A DNA stretch of 64,000 bases from the NCBI RefSeq assembly GCF_026240945.1, contig NZ_JAPFPY010000021.1:20364-84363 (forward strand), given 5' to 3'. A program made the translations under genes and the position numbers. Positions 9,730 to 17,900 of the stretch are shown here, one piece after another. This DNA is from Mycolicibacterium sp. J2. Its GTDB lineage: Bacteria; Actinomycetota; Actinomycetes; Mycobacteriales; Mycobacteriaceae. Each line of letters opens with the position of its first letter. Position 1 is the stretch's first letter. Under the pieces are notes generated by a model. The model did not search any database, was not told the DNA's origin, and worked only from the letters and a program-made list of their open reading frames with translations.

Positions 9730-10959
9730 ATGACCACGCTGGGAACGCCGCTGAGCCCGAACGCCACGCGCGTGATGCTGCTGGGCTCTGGTGAGCTCGG
9801 CCGCGAGGTACTGATCGCGCTGCAGCGCCTGGGTGTCGAGACCATCGCCGTCGACCGTTACGACAACGCGCCCGGGCAGCAGATCGCGCACCACGCGCGG
9901 ACCATCTCGATGACCGACCCCGAGCAGTTGCGCGCGCTGATCGAGGCCGAGAAGCCCGATCTGGTGGTCCCCGAGATCGAGGCGATCGCCACCCCGGTGC
10001 TGGAGGAGCTGGAGAATGCCGGGGTGGTGACCGTGATCCCCACCGCGCGCGCCGCCCGGCTGACCATGGACCGTGAGGGCATCCGCCGGCTGGCCGCCGA
10101 AACCCTTGGCCTGCCGACCAGTCCGTACCGGTTCTGCGATTCGCTCGACGAACTTCAGGCCGCCATCGACCAGATCGGCTATCCCTGCGTGGTCAAGCCG
10201 GTGATGAGCTCGTCGGGCAAGGGCCAGAGCAAGATCGACGGTCCCGACGAGGTGGCGCCCGCGTGGGAGTACGCCATGTCGGGCAGCCGGGTCAGCAACA
10301 CCCGGATCATCGTCGAAGGGTTCGTCGATTTCGACTACGAGATCACGCTGCTGACGGTGCGGGCCGCCAGGGCGAGCGACGCGACGGGAGAAAGCACCGA
10401 TGCCGACGGTCAGATCGGCACGCAGTTCTGCGCGCCCATCGGGCACCGTCAGGTCAGCGGGGACTACGTCGAGAGCTGGCAACCGCATCCGATGCCGGCC
10501 ACCGCATTGGAGCGGGCCCAGCAGATCGCGCAGGCGGTCACCGAAAACCTGGGCGGGCAGGGCATCTTCGGTGTCGAGTTGTTCGTCAAGGGCGACCAGG
10601 TGTGGTTCAGCGAGGTCAGCCCGCGTCCGCACGACACCGGCATGGTGACGATGGTGTCGCAGTGGCAGAACGAATTCGAGTTGCACGCCAGGGCCATCCT
10701 CGGCTTGCCCGTGGACACCACCTTGAAATCACCGGGCGCCAGCGCGGTGATCTACGGCGGCGTCGACGCCGAGGGCGTCGTGTTCGACGGGGTGGACGCC
10801 GCATTGCAGGTGCCGCACACCGATATTCGGCTGTTCGGCAAACCGGAGAGCTTCACCAAGCGCCGGATGGGCGTGGCGCTGGCCTTCGACGACGACGTCG
10901 ACGTTGCGCGGCGCAACGCCGCCGAAGCGGCGAGTCGGGTCAAACCGCGGGCGGTATGA
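9730..10959 (+). CDS. purT: Formate-dependent phosphoribosylglycinamide formyltransferase
   Basis: PurT makes formyl-GAR from GAR, formate and ATP in purine synthesis, as a folate-independent alternative to PurN. The 409-residue protein shows the N-terminal V-M-L-L-G-S-G-E-L-G-R-E-V dinucleotide-like loop, V-V-P-E-I-E-A-I-A, the ATP-grasp segment P-V-M-S-S-S-G-K-G-Q, and the metal-binding E-V-S-P-R-P-H-D-T-G-M-V-T near residue 300. The ATG at 9730 has only a weak upstream purine stretch (CGAAG). The next gene is convergent across a strong hairpin. Confidence 0.93.
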   Translation: MTTLGTPLSPNATRVMLLGSGELGREVLIALQRLGVETIAVDRYDNAPGQQIAHHARTISMTDPEQLRALIEAEKPDLVVPEIEAIATPVLEELENAGVVTVIPTARAARLTMDREGIRRLAAETLGLPTSPYRFCDSLDELQAAIDQIGYPCVVKPVMSSSGKGQSKIDGPDEVAPAWEYAMSGSRVSNTRIIVEGFVDFDYEITLLTVRAARASDATGESTDADGQIGTQFCAPIGHRQVSGDYVESWQPHPMPATALERAQQIAQAVTENLGGQGIFGVELFVKGDQVWFSEVSPRPHDTGMVTMVSQWQNEFELHARAILGLPVDTTLKSPGASAVIYGGVDAEGVVFDGVDAALQVPHTDIRLFGKPESFTKRRMGVALAFDDDVDVARRNAAEAASRVKPRAV

Positions 10960-10986
10960 GCCGACCGCGCAAGGGAACGCAAAGGA

Positions 10987-11017
10987 AAAGGGCGCCCACC
11001 ACCGGTGGGCGCCCTTT
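10987..11017. terminator. Bidirectional terminator between purT and the Bax-inhibitor gene
   Basis: AAAGGGCGCCCACC and GGTGGGCGCCCTTT form a perfect 14-bp stem with a three-base loop. A-runs and T-runs flank the GC core on both sides, so it can terminate purT (plus) and the minus-strand gene ending at 11030. Confidence 0.92.
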
Positions 11018-11029
11018 CTCGCAATCGAG

Positions 11030-11875
11030 CTAGTCGTTGTTGAAGTAACTCAACAGGCGCAGGATCTCGACGTACAGCCAGACCAGGGTGACGGTCAGAC
11101 CGAGCGCGATACCCCAGGCTGCCTTCTCCGGCGCACCGGCGCGGATCATCTGGTCGGCGGCGTCGAAGTCGATCAGGAAGCTGAACGCCGCCAGCGCGAT
11201 GCAGACCAGCGAGAAGATGATCGCGATGGTGCCACCGCTGCGCAGGCCCATACCGGCGCCGCCGTTGAACATGCCGATGATGAAGTTGCCGAGCATCAGG
11301 GCCACGACGCCGAACAGGCCCGCGACGATCATCCGGGTGAACTTCGGGGTGACGCGGATGGCGCCGGTCTTGTAGACGACGAGCATGCCGACGAACACAC
11401 CGAGGGTGCCCAGGATGGCCTGGCTGATCAGCGCGCCCGCGCTGACGCCGGAGACGTACAGGTTGGCGACCACGAACGAGAAGGCGCCCAGGAACAGGCC
11501 TTCCAGGGCGGCGTAGGTCAGCACGATCGCGGGGCTGTCCTGCTTGCGGCCGAAGGTGGCGATCAGCACCAGCACCAGGCCGCCGAGGCTGCCGACGAGG
11601 GTGAACGGCATGGCCAGGGCCAGGTTGCCGGCCACCAGGAAGTACGAGACGACAGCGACGGCCGACAGCACCGCCAGGGTCATCCCGGTCTTGGTGACCA
11701 CGTCGTCGATGGTCAGCGGCCGCGAGACACCGCGCTGCTGATCCGGGTACGGCGTGACGTAGGGATCCGCGTGTACCTGTTGTGCACCGAAGCTTGCGGC
11801 TCCGGTACCGAATTGCGCGTATCCGCCCTGCTCCTTAGGCAGGGAGCGGAATACCGGGTTGCTGCTCTCGCGCAC
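11030..11875 (-). CDS. Bax inhibitor-1/YccA family membrane protein
   Basis: The 281-residue product has a ~65-residue soluble head and then seven hydrophobic helices, the last followed by I-L-R-L-L-S-Y-F-N-N-D, the acidic C-terminal tail typical of the family. Bacterial BI-1 proteins are pH-sensitive calcium leak channels or membrane-protease regulators; the role in mycobacteria is not established. The GTG at 11875 (V-R-E-S-S-N-P-V-F) is chosen because GAGAGGA lies just upstream. An in-frame start at 11926 would add 17 residues without family character. Confidence 0.88.
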   Translation of the reverse strand: MRESSNPVFRSLPKEQGGYAQFGTGAASFGAQQVHADPYVTPYPDQQRGVSRPLTIDDVVTKTGMTLAVLSAVAVVSYFLVAGNLALAMPFTLVGSLGGLVLVLIATFGRKQDSPAIVLTYAALEGLFLGAFSFVVANLYVSGVSAGALISQAILGTLGVFVGMLVVYKTGAIRVTPKFTRMIVAGLFGVVALMLGNFIIGMFNGGAGMGLRSGGTIAIIFSLVCIALAAFSFLIDFDAADQMIRAGAPEKAAWGIALGLTVTLVWLYVEILRLLSYFNND

Positions 11876-12047
11876 CGTGGGTCCTCTCGTGTGCTTGGTG
11901 TCCGGCCTCTGCGGACACCTTCTCAACGAACAACCGCCCTGGGCAGGTTCCCGAGAATTCCGTCATCGCTGAGAAGGACTCTCAGGAAACGTCCAGGTTG
12001 ATCTTGGTCAAACCCTACCCGTCGACACACCCGCCGGGGCAACGAAC

Positions 12048-12061
12048 TAGATTGCAATCCG
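12048..12061 (+). promoter_or_regulatory. Candidate leaderless promoter, TAGATT -10 before echA9
   Basis: TAGATT (12048-12053) stands seven bases before the GTG start at 12061, with no ribosome-binding site between them. That is the arrangement of leaderless mycobacterial transcripts. Confidence 0.5.
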
Positions 12062-13110
12062 TGACCGAAAACGAGGACATCCTAGTAAGTGTCCGCAACG
12101 GCGTCGGCATTCTCACGTTGAACCGGCCCAAGGCGATCAACTCGCTCAACGACGTCATGGTCGCCGGTATGACGCGCGCCCTCGACGCCTGGGAACACGA
12201 CGATTCCGTCACGGCTGTGCTGCTCACCGGGGCCGGCGAACGCGGCCTGTGCGCCGGCGGCGACGTCGTCGCGCTGTACCACAGCGCCAAGGCGGACGGC
12301 GCTTACGCCAGGAACTTCTGGTGGGATGAGTACCTGCTCAACGCCCACATCGGCCGCTACCCGAAACCGTACGTGGCGCTGATGGACGGCATCGTGATGG
12401 GCGGTGGTGTCGGGGTCGGGGCGCACGGCACCATCCGCGTCGTCACAGAGAAGACGAAGATGGGCATGCCCGAGGTCGGTATCGGCTTCATCCCCGATGT
12501 GGGTGGCACCTATCTGCTGTCCCGGGCCCCCGGCCGGCTGGGTCTGCACGCCGCCTTGACCGGCGCCCCCTTCACGGGCGCGGACGCCATCGAGATGGGC
12601 TTCGCCGACCACTTCGTTGCACACGACCGACTCGCCGACTTCGCCGAGGCCGTCGTATCCGATGGGCCCGCCGATGCGCTGCGGTCCTACGCCGAGGAAC
12701 CGCCGGCCAGTGCGCTTGCCGCCCAACGGGATTGGATCGACGCCTGCTACGCCGGGGACACCGTCGCCGATATCCTCACCGATCTGCGCGGCCATGACGA
12801 CCCGGCCGCCAGGGCGGCGGCCGACCTGATCGCCACCCGATCCCCCATCGCCCTGGCCGTCACCCTGACCGCGGTGCGCCGCGCGGCCCACCTGCACAGC
12901 CTCGAAGAGGTCCTGCAGCAGGAGTTCCGGGTGTCGGTGGCGTCGATGAAGTCGCACGACTTCGTCGAGGGCATCCGCGCCCAGCTGGTGGACAAGGACC
13001 GCAACCCGCAGTGGTCGCCCGCGACGCTCGAGCTGTGCGACGATGCGGCCGTCGACGCCTATTTCGCCTCCGCCGACCCCGATCTCACGTTCTCAAAGGA
13101 GACCCGATGA
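12061..13110 (+). CDS. echA9: Crotonase-fold enzyme, probable 3-hydroxyisobutyryl-CoA hydrolase/enoyl-CoA hydratase (EchA9)
   Basis: The 349-residue crotonase has G-I-L-T-L-N-R-P-K-A-I-N-S-L-N, the oxyanion segment C-A-G-G-D-V, and M-G-G-G-V-G-V-G-A-H-G followed by G-M-P-E-V-G-I-G-F. The long C-terminal half (F-W-W-D-E-Y, then Q-E-F-R-V-S) is typical of 3-hydroxyisobutyryl-CoA hydrolases of valine catabolism rather than simple hydratases. The GTG at 12061 is preferred to an in-frame ATG at 11998 because it fits the leaderless promoter and the family N terminus. Its stop overlaps the echA8 start by four bases (ATGA). Confidence 0.92.
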   Translation: MTENEDILVSVRNGVGILTLNRPKAINSLNDVMVAGMTRALDAWEHDDSVTAVLLTGAGERGLCAGGDVVALYHSAKADGAYARNFWWDEYLLNAHIGRYPKPYVALMDGIVMGGGVGVGAHGTIRVVTEKTKMGMPEVGIGFIPDVGGTYLLSRAPGRLGLHAALTGAPFTGADAIEMGFADHFVAHDRLADFAEAVVSDGPADALRSYAEEPPASALAAQRDWIDACYAGDTVADILTDLRGHDDPAARAAADLIATRSPIALAVTLTAVRRAAHLHSLEEVLQQEFRVSVASMKSHDFVEGIRAQLVDKDRNPQWSPATLELCDDAAVDAYFASADPDLTFSKETR

Positions 13111-13883
13111 CCGACTACGAGACCATCCTGGTGACCCGCGAAGGTCGCGTCGGCACCATCACGCTGAACCGCCCCAAGGCGCTGAACGCGCTCAACAGTC
13201 AGGTGATGCGCGAGGTCACCTCGGCCGCAGCCGAATTCGACGCCGACCCGGGCATCGGTGCCATCATCCTCACCGGTAGCGAGAAGGCCTTCGCCGCCGG
13301 CGCCGATATCAAGGAGATGGCCGACCTGTCCTTCGCCGAGGTGTTCAGCCAGGACTTCTTCGCACTGTGGGGGAAGTTCGCCGCCACCCGGACCCCCACC
13401 ATCGCCGCCGTCGCCGGCTACGCCCTCGGCGGCGGCTGCGAATTGGCGATGATGTGCGACCTGCTGATCGCCGCCGACACCGCGAAGTTCGGCCAGCCCG
13501 AGATCAAGCTCGGCGTGCTCCCCGGCATGGGCGGCAGCCAGCGGCTGACCCGGGCGATCGGTAAGGCCAAGGCCATGGACCTGATCCTGACCGGACGCAC
13601 CATCGACGCCGCCGAGGCCGAGCGCAGTGGCCTGGTATCGCGGGTGGTGCCCGCCGACACGCTGTTGGAGGAGGCCAACACCGTCGCCGCCACCATCGCG
13701 GGGATGTCGCTGTCGGCCGCGCGGATGGCCAAGGAAGCCGTCAACCGCTCCTTCGAGGCCACCCTGGCCGAAGGCCTGCTCTACGAGCGCCGACTGTTCC
13801 ACTCCGCCTTCGCGACCGACGACCAGACCGAGGGCATGAACGCGTTCACCGAGAAGCGCGCGCCGAACTTCACGCATCGTTAA
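13107..13883 (+). CDS. echA8: Enoyl-CoA hydratase EchA8
   Basis: The enzyme hydrates 2-enoyl-CoA to 3-hydroxyacyl-CoA in beta-oxidation. The 258-residue product shows A-A-G-A-D-I-K-E-M and both catalytic glutamates, E112 in GGGCEL and E132 in FGQPEIKLG, as in classical crotonases. AAAGGAGA at 13095-13102 precedes the ATG, and the four-base overlap with echA9 suggests coupled translation. The gene corresponds to Rv1070c in family, length and order. Confidence 0.95.
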   Translation: MTDYETILVTREGRVGTITLNRPKALNALNSQVMREVTSAAAEFDADPGIGAIILTGSEKAFAAGADIKEMADLSFAEVFSQDFFALWGKFAATRTPTIAAVAGYALGGGCELAMMCDLLIAADTAKFGQPEIKLGVLPGMGGSQRLTRAIGKAKAMDLILTGRTIDAAEAERSGLVSRVVPADTLLEEANTVAATIAGMSLSAARMAKEAVNRSFEATLAEGLLYERRLFHSAFATDDQTEGMNAFTEKRAPNFTHR

Positions 13884-13893
13884 AGTCGAGCGG
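13881..13893 (+). promoter_or_regulatory. Candidate leaderless promoter, TAAAGT -10 overlapping the echA8 stop
   Basis: TAAAGT (13881-13886) starts at the echA8 TAA stop and is followed by six bases and the GTG start at 13893. The spacing fits a leaderless transcript for the next gene, so that gene may be expressed independently of echA9-echA8. Confidence 0.4.
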
Positions 13894-15584
13894 TGAGCAC
13901 CGCCGCCGAGACCGAAGCACCGGAACAACCGGACGCGCTCCCGTCGCCCAAGCGGGCCTGGTGGATTCGGCACTACACCTTCTTCGGCACCGCGGTGGGT
14001 CTGCTGTTCATCTGGCTGTCGATGACGCCGTCGCTGCTGCCCCGCGGCCCGCTGTTCCAGGGGCTGGTCAGCGGCGCAGCGGGTGCGCTCGGTTACCTGT
14101 TCGGCGTCTTCGGCGTGTGGCTGGTGCGTTTCATGCGCTCCAAGGACACGAGCCCACCGGCCCCGAAGTGGGCGTGGAGAGCACTCATCGTGGTCGGTAT
14201 CGCCGGCCAGACCGCCGCGATCGTCTGGTTCCACGTGTGGCAGGACGACGTCCGTGATCTGTTCGGCGTGCCGCGCCTGACGTTCTGGGACCACCCCCTC
14301 ACCGCGGTGCTGTCCATCGTCTTCCTGTTCGCTTTCGTCGAAATCGGCCAGCTGATCGACAGATTGGTGCACTTCTTGGTCCGCCAGCTGGAGCGTGTCG
14401 CACCGCCGAGGGTGTCGGCGACAGTGGCGGTGGCGCTGCTGCTGGCACTGGGCATCGCCCTGCTCAACGGCGTGGTGGTGCGGTTCGCGATGTCGACCAT
14501 CAACAACACCTTCGAATCGGTCAACAACGAGGACGATCCCGACAACCCAGCTCCCACAACACCTTTGCGCTCGGGCGGACCGCAGTCGCTGGTCAGCTGG
14601 GAATCACTGGGGCACCAGGGCCGGGTCTTCGTCTCCGGCGGCCCGTCGGTCCAAGAGTTGTCGAAGTTCAACGGCGCCAACGCCGTCGAGCCGATCCGGG
14701 CCTACGCCGGGCTCAACTCGGCGCAGGGGATCAAGGCGATCGCCAAGCTGGCCGCCGAGGAACTGCGGCGCACCGGCGGACTGAACCGCAAGGTGATCGC
14801 CGTGGCCACCACCACCGGCACCGGCTGGATCAACGAGGCCGAGGCGTCAGCGCTGGAATACATGTACAACGGTGACACCGCGATCGTGTCCATGCAGTAC
14901 TCCTTCCTGCCCAGTTGGATTTCGTTCCTGGTGGACAAGGAGAACGCCCGCCAGGCCGGCCAGGCGCTGTTCGAAGAGGTCGACGCGATGGTGCGCGAGC
15001 TGCCCGAGAACAAGCGGCCCAAACTGGTCGTGTTCGGCGAGAGCCTCGGCTCGTTCGGCGGTGAGGCGCCCTTCCTGGCCCTGAACAACCTGGTCGCCCG
15101 CACCGACGGCGCACTGTTCTCCGGTCCGACATTCAACAACACCATCTGGACCGATCTGACCATCAACCGCGACGCGGGCTCCCCGCAGTGGTTACCCATC
15201 TACGACAAGGGCGAGAACGCGAGATTCGTCGCGCGACCGGACAACCTGAACCGGCCCGCCGACCCGTGGTCGACCCCGCGGGTGGTCTACATGCAGCACG
15301 CCTCCGACCCGATCGCGTGGTGGAACCCGGATCTGCTGTTCGCCAAACCCGATTGGTTGAGAGAGCCTCGGGGCTATGACGTTTCGCCGCGGATGGAATG
15401 GATTCCGGTGGTGACGTTCCTGCAGGTGTCGGCCGACATGGCGGTGGCTGTCGACGTGCCCGACGGCCACGGCCACGTCTACGTACGTGATGTCGCCAAC
15501 GCCTGGGCCGCTGTGCTGCAGCCGCCGGGCTGGACCCCCGCCAAGACCGAGGCGTTACGCCCGCTCCTGCACTCCGACGAGTGA
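13893..15584 (+). CDS. Membrane-anchored alpha/beta-hydrolase-domain protein (Rv1069c-like)
   Basis: The 563-residue protein has four to five transmembrane helices in the first ~210 residues (for example F-F-G-T-A-V-G-L-L-F-I-W-L and V-A-L-L-L-A-L-G-I-A-L-L). A conserved C-terminal domain follows with the nucleophile elbow V-V-F-G-E-S-L-G-S-F-G and a late D-G-H-G-H-V-Y segment that could supply Asp/His. This matches the conserved membrane protein Rv1069c by position and length class. The activity is unproven; a lipid-directed hydrolase or acyltransferase is plausible. Its 3' end overlaps the convergent rhodanese gene by 30 bases. Confidence 0.85.
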   Translation: MSTAAETEAPEQPDALPSPKRAWWIRHYTFFGTAVGLLFIWLSMTPSLLPRGPLFQGLVSGAAGALGYLFGVFGVWLVRFMRSKDTSPPAPKWAWRALIVVGIAGQTAAIVWFHVWQDDVRDLFGVPRLTFWDHPLTAVLSIVFLFAFVEIGQLIDRLVHFLVRQLERVAPPRVSATVAVALLLALGIALLNGVVVRFAMSTINNTFESVNNEDDPDNPAPTTPLRSGGPQSLVSWESLGHQGRVFVSGGPSVQELSKFNGANAVEPIRAYAGLNSAQGIKAIAKLAAEELRRTGGLNRKVIAVATTTGTGWINEAEASALEYMYNGDTAIVSMQYSFLPSWISFLVDKENARQAGQALFEEVDAMVRELPENKRPKLVVFGESLGSFGGEAPFLALNNLVARTDGALFSGPTFNNTIWTDLTINRDAGSPQWLPIYDKGENARFVARPDNLNRPADPWSTPRVVYMQHASDPIAWWNPDLLFAKPDWLREPRGYDVSPRMEWIPVVTFLQVSADMAVAVDVPDGHGHVYVRDVANAWAAVLQPPGWTPAKTEALRPLLHSDE

Positions 15585-15941
15585 GGCGGCCGCCAGCGCG
15601 TGGTAGCCGCCGATGACATCGGTGGCCCGGTACAAGCCGAGGTCCTGCAGGGCGGCGGCAGCCAGGCTGGAGGTGTAGCCCTCCGAGCACAGGATCACCC
15701 ACTCGACATCGTCGCCGGTGGCCTGGGGCAGCCGCGCCTCGCTGGTCGGGTCGGCCCGCCACTCCAGCACATTGCGCTCGATCAGCAGGGCGCCGGGTAC
15801 CTCGCCCTCGGCGGCGCGCTGGGCGGCCGGCCGGATGTCGACCAGCAGTGCGCCGCGTTCCAGTGCGGCGGGCACCTCGTGGGCCTCCAGGCGGCGCAGC
15901 CGCGACCGGGCGGCGGTCAGGATGTCGTCGATACGGCTCAT
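15555..15941 (-). CDS. Rhodanese-domain protein
   Basis: The 128-residue single-domain protein has L-L-V-D-I-R-P and an active-site loop L-C-S-E-G-Y-T-S-S with Cys85 as the sulfur-carrying residue. Rhodaneses move sulfane sulfur between thiols, cyanide or sulfite. It follows the cysteine dioxygenase gene with one base between stop and start, and GGAGGG precedes its ATG. The pairing suggests joint handling of cysteine-derived sulfur. Confidence 0.9.
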   Translation of the reverse strand: MSRIDDILTAARSRLRRLEAHEVPAALERGALLVDIRPAAQRAAEGEVPGALLIERNVLEWRADPTSEARLPQATGDDVEWVILCSEGYTSSLAAAALQDLGLYRATDVIGGYHALAAASLVGVQERA

Positions 15942-15942
15942 G

Positions 15943-16485
15943 TCAGCCCTCCGGTGCGTCGGTCAGCTCGGTCCGGTTGCGCCGCAACGTCTGCCGGTCG
16001 GTGACCTCGTAGTAGGACATCGCGGTCAGCGGGGGCGAGTAGGCGTGCACGCTCAGTGTGACCGGGGCTGCCGGTACTGGTAGGGGCGCCCACACCACGT
16101 CGTGCACCCACCCCAGCGGGAAGGCCGCCTGATCACCGGCGCGCAGCCGACGGCGTTTGAGCGCCTCGCCGTTCCAGCGCGTCTCGGTGAGCGCACCCGA
16201 CACCACCGTCAGCGCGCCCAGCGAACCACCGTGGTCGTGCAACTCCGTGGACCGGTCCGGCACCCAGCTGATCAGCCAGATATCGAGTTCGTCGTCGCCG
16301 TACAGGCGGCTGTACCAGCGCTCGTCGGTGGGCGGGCCGCCGGCGGGCAGCAACCGGTCGTAGCGGCCGGACAACACGTCGTCGGCGCAGCGGTCGGTGG
16401 CGTTGAGCAGATCGGGCAGCCGCAGCCGGGTGGGTGCGGACACCGCGGGCGGGGTGACGAGCGCAGAAGCAGAGGCAGAAACCAT
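15943..16485 (-). CDS. Cysteine dioxygenase type I (cupin)
   Basis: The non-haem iron cupin oxidises cysteine to cysteine sulfinate. In the 180-residue product the iron ligands are readable: H83 and H85 in E-L-H-D-H-G-G-S and H128 in G-W-V-H-D. The family segment S-V-H-A-Y-S-P-P-L occurs at 145-153. CCGGAG lies seven bases before the ATG at 16485. It forms an operon with the rhodanese gene. A thiol dioxygenase acting on another small thiol is an alternative. Confidence 0.9.
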   Translation of the reverse strand: MVSASASALVTPPAVSAPTRLRLPDLLNATDRCADDVLSGRYDRLLPAGGPPTDERWYSRLYGDDELDIWLISWVPDRSTELHDHGGSLGALTVVSGALTETRWNGEALKRRRLRAGDQAAFPLGWVHDVVWAPLPVPAAPVTLSVHAYSPPLTAMSYYEVTDRQTLRRNRTELTDAPEG

Positions 16486-16591
16486 GGATGACTCCGGAAA
16501 AGGACGAACGGATAGCGGGCGCTGGTGCTCTCAACGAGCGCAACAACAGCCTCGGAAACCGGTCCCCTCCGTCACGGTCGCGAGTGTTGCA

Positions 16592-16605
16592 TAGATTGGG
16601 GAGCA
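16592..16605 (+). promoter_or_regulatory. Candidate promoter -10 TAGATT directly before the lipoprotein gene
   Basis: TAGATT at 16592-16597 stands seven bases before ATG 16605. GGGGAG fills the gap, so the transcript would be leaderless or nearly so. Confidence 0.4.
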
Positions 16606-17039
16606 TGCGCAGCTACCCGATCCTGGTGATGGCGGCCGCAGTAGCCGTCCTGGCCGGTTGCTCTTCGCACTCCGACACGCCGGCCGCGCCGAGTTCCACT
16701 TCCGCAACACCGACCTCGGAGCCGCCCCCGCTGCCGCAGGAGTCGCCGCTGCCGGCCGGCGCCGTCGCGGTCTCCCCCGGCGGAGTCACCACCGCCGTCG
16801 ACGTCCCGTCCGATGCCACCGAATCCCAGTACGGCCAGGCCTGTCATGCCGCCAAGCTGTGGCTCGACGAGCAGCACGCCGAACCGCGCACCCTGGTGGA
16901 GGCCTACCTCAAGACGCTGCAGGCCCCCGATGCCCGCGGGCCGGGCAGCTTCAACACCCCGTGGGCGCAACTGACACCGGCTCAGCAGGCGGGCGTCATC
17001 ATGGCGGCCAATGCCGCGGCCAACGGCGAATGCGGCTGA
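16605..17039 (+). CDS. lpqV: Lipoprotein LpqV
   Basis: The 144-residue product has a classical lipoprotein signal with the lipobox V-L-A-G-C (Cys about residue 20). A Ser/Thr/Pro-rich spacer follows, then a conserved domain containing Q-A-C-H-A-A-K-L-W and ending N-G-E-C-G, whose two cysteines could form a disulfide. Position next to the Rv1063c-like patatin agrees with LpqV of M. tuberculosis. It is expected to be lipid-anchored on the outer face of the plasma membrane. Function is unknown. Confidence 0.85.
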   Translation: MRSYPILVMAAAVAVLAGCSSHSDTPAAPSSTSATPTSEPPPLPQESPLPAGAVAVSPGGVTTAVDVPSDATESQYGQACHAAKLWLDEQHAEPRTLVEAYLKTLQAPDARGPGSFNTPWAQLTPAQQAGVIMAANAAANGECG

Positions 17040-17114
17040 CCTTCGAATCAGGGTGAGCGCAAACCCCGGTGCGGCCCCATCCCGGGGGCCCTCGACATAC
17101 GGCAGGATGGAAAC

Positions 17115-17894
17115 GTGGACTTTCGTCATCGGACCGCACTGATCACCGGCGCCAGCGGCGGAATAGGTGAGGAGTTCGCCCACCAGCTGTCCGGTCTCGG
17201 GGCCGACCTGGTGTTGGTCGCCCGTCGCGCGGACAAGCTGGAGGAGCTGCGGGCCACCTTGTTGCGCCGCACTCCCGGCGTCACCATCGACGTGATCGCC
17301 GCCGACCTGTCCGTGCCGGGATCGGGTGCGCAGCTGTTCGACCAGATTCAGCAGCTGGGCCGCCACGTCGACATCCTGATCAACAACGCAGGCGTCGGAT
17401 CGCACGGCCATTTCGCCGACCTGGACCCCGACGCGCTGTCGGCCCAGATCCAGTTGAACTGCGCAACGCTGGTCGACCTGACCGCCCGATTCCTGCCGCC
17501 GATGATCAAGGCGGGCAACGGGTTGGTGCTCAACGTCGCTTCCACCGCGGCCTTCCAGCCCACCCCGACCATGGCGGTCTACGGCGCCACGAAGGCCTTT
17601 GTGTTGTCGTTCACCGAGGCGCTGTGGCAGGAGACCAAGGGCACCGGCGTGCGGGTGCTGGCGCTGTGCCCGGGAGCCACCGAGACGGAATTCTTCGCGC
17701 GCACCGGGAAGCAGTTCATGACCCGCGGCAGGCAGACCTCCCGTCAGGTGGTGGACGCCGCGCTGGCCGCGGTGGACCGGTCCGGCCCGACGGTCGTCTC
17801 CGGGCTTGCCAACACCGTGCTGGCCACCGGTGCCCGGCTGCTCCCCGGCCGGCTGCTGGCCCCGGTGGCCCAACGCATCATGAAGGAAACCTGA
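17115..17894 (+). CDS. Short-chain dehydrogenase/reductase
   Basis: The 259-residue classical SDR has the cofactor motif T-G-A-S-G-G-I-G (11-18), an ARR stretch after strand 2 that favours NADP(H), L-I-N-N-A-G, and the catalytic Y-G-A-T-K with an upstream Ser in N-V-A-S-T. The substrate cannot be read from sequence. The GTG at 17115 is preceded by GGATGG. Six bases separate it from the downstream patatin gene, which indicates an operon and suggests a lipid aldehyde or ketone as substrate. Confidence 0.9.
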   Translation: MDFRHRTALITGASGGIGEEFAHQLSGLGADLVLVARRADKLEELRATLLRRTPGVTIDVIAADLSVPGSGAQLFDQIQQLGRHVDILINNAGVGSHGHFADLDPDALSAQIQLNCATLVDLTARFLPPMIKAGNGLVLNVASTAAFQPTPTMAVYGATKAFVLSFTEALWQETKGTGVRVLALCPGATETEFFARTGKQFMTRGRQTSRQVVDAALAAVDRSGPTVVSGLANTVLATGARLLPGRLLAPVAQRIMKET

Positions 17895-17900
17895 CCGCCG

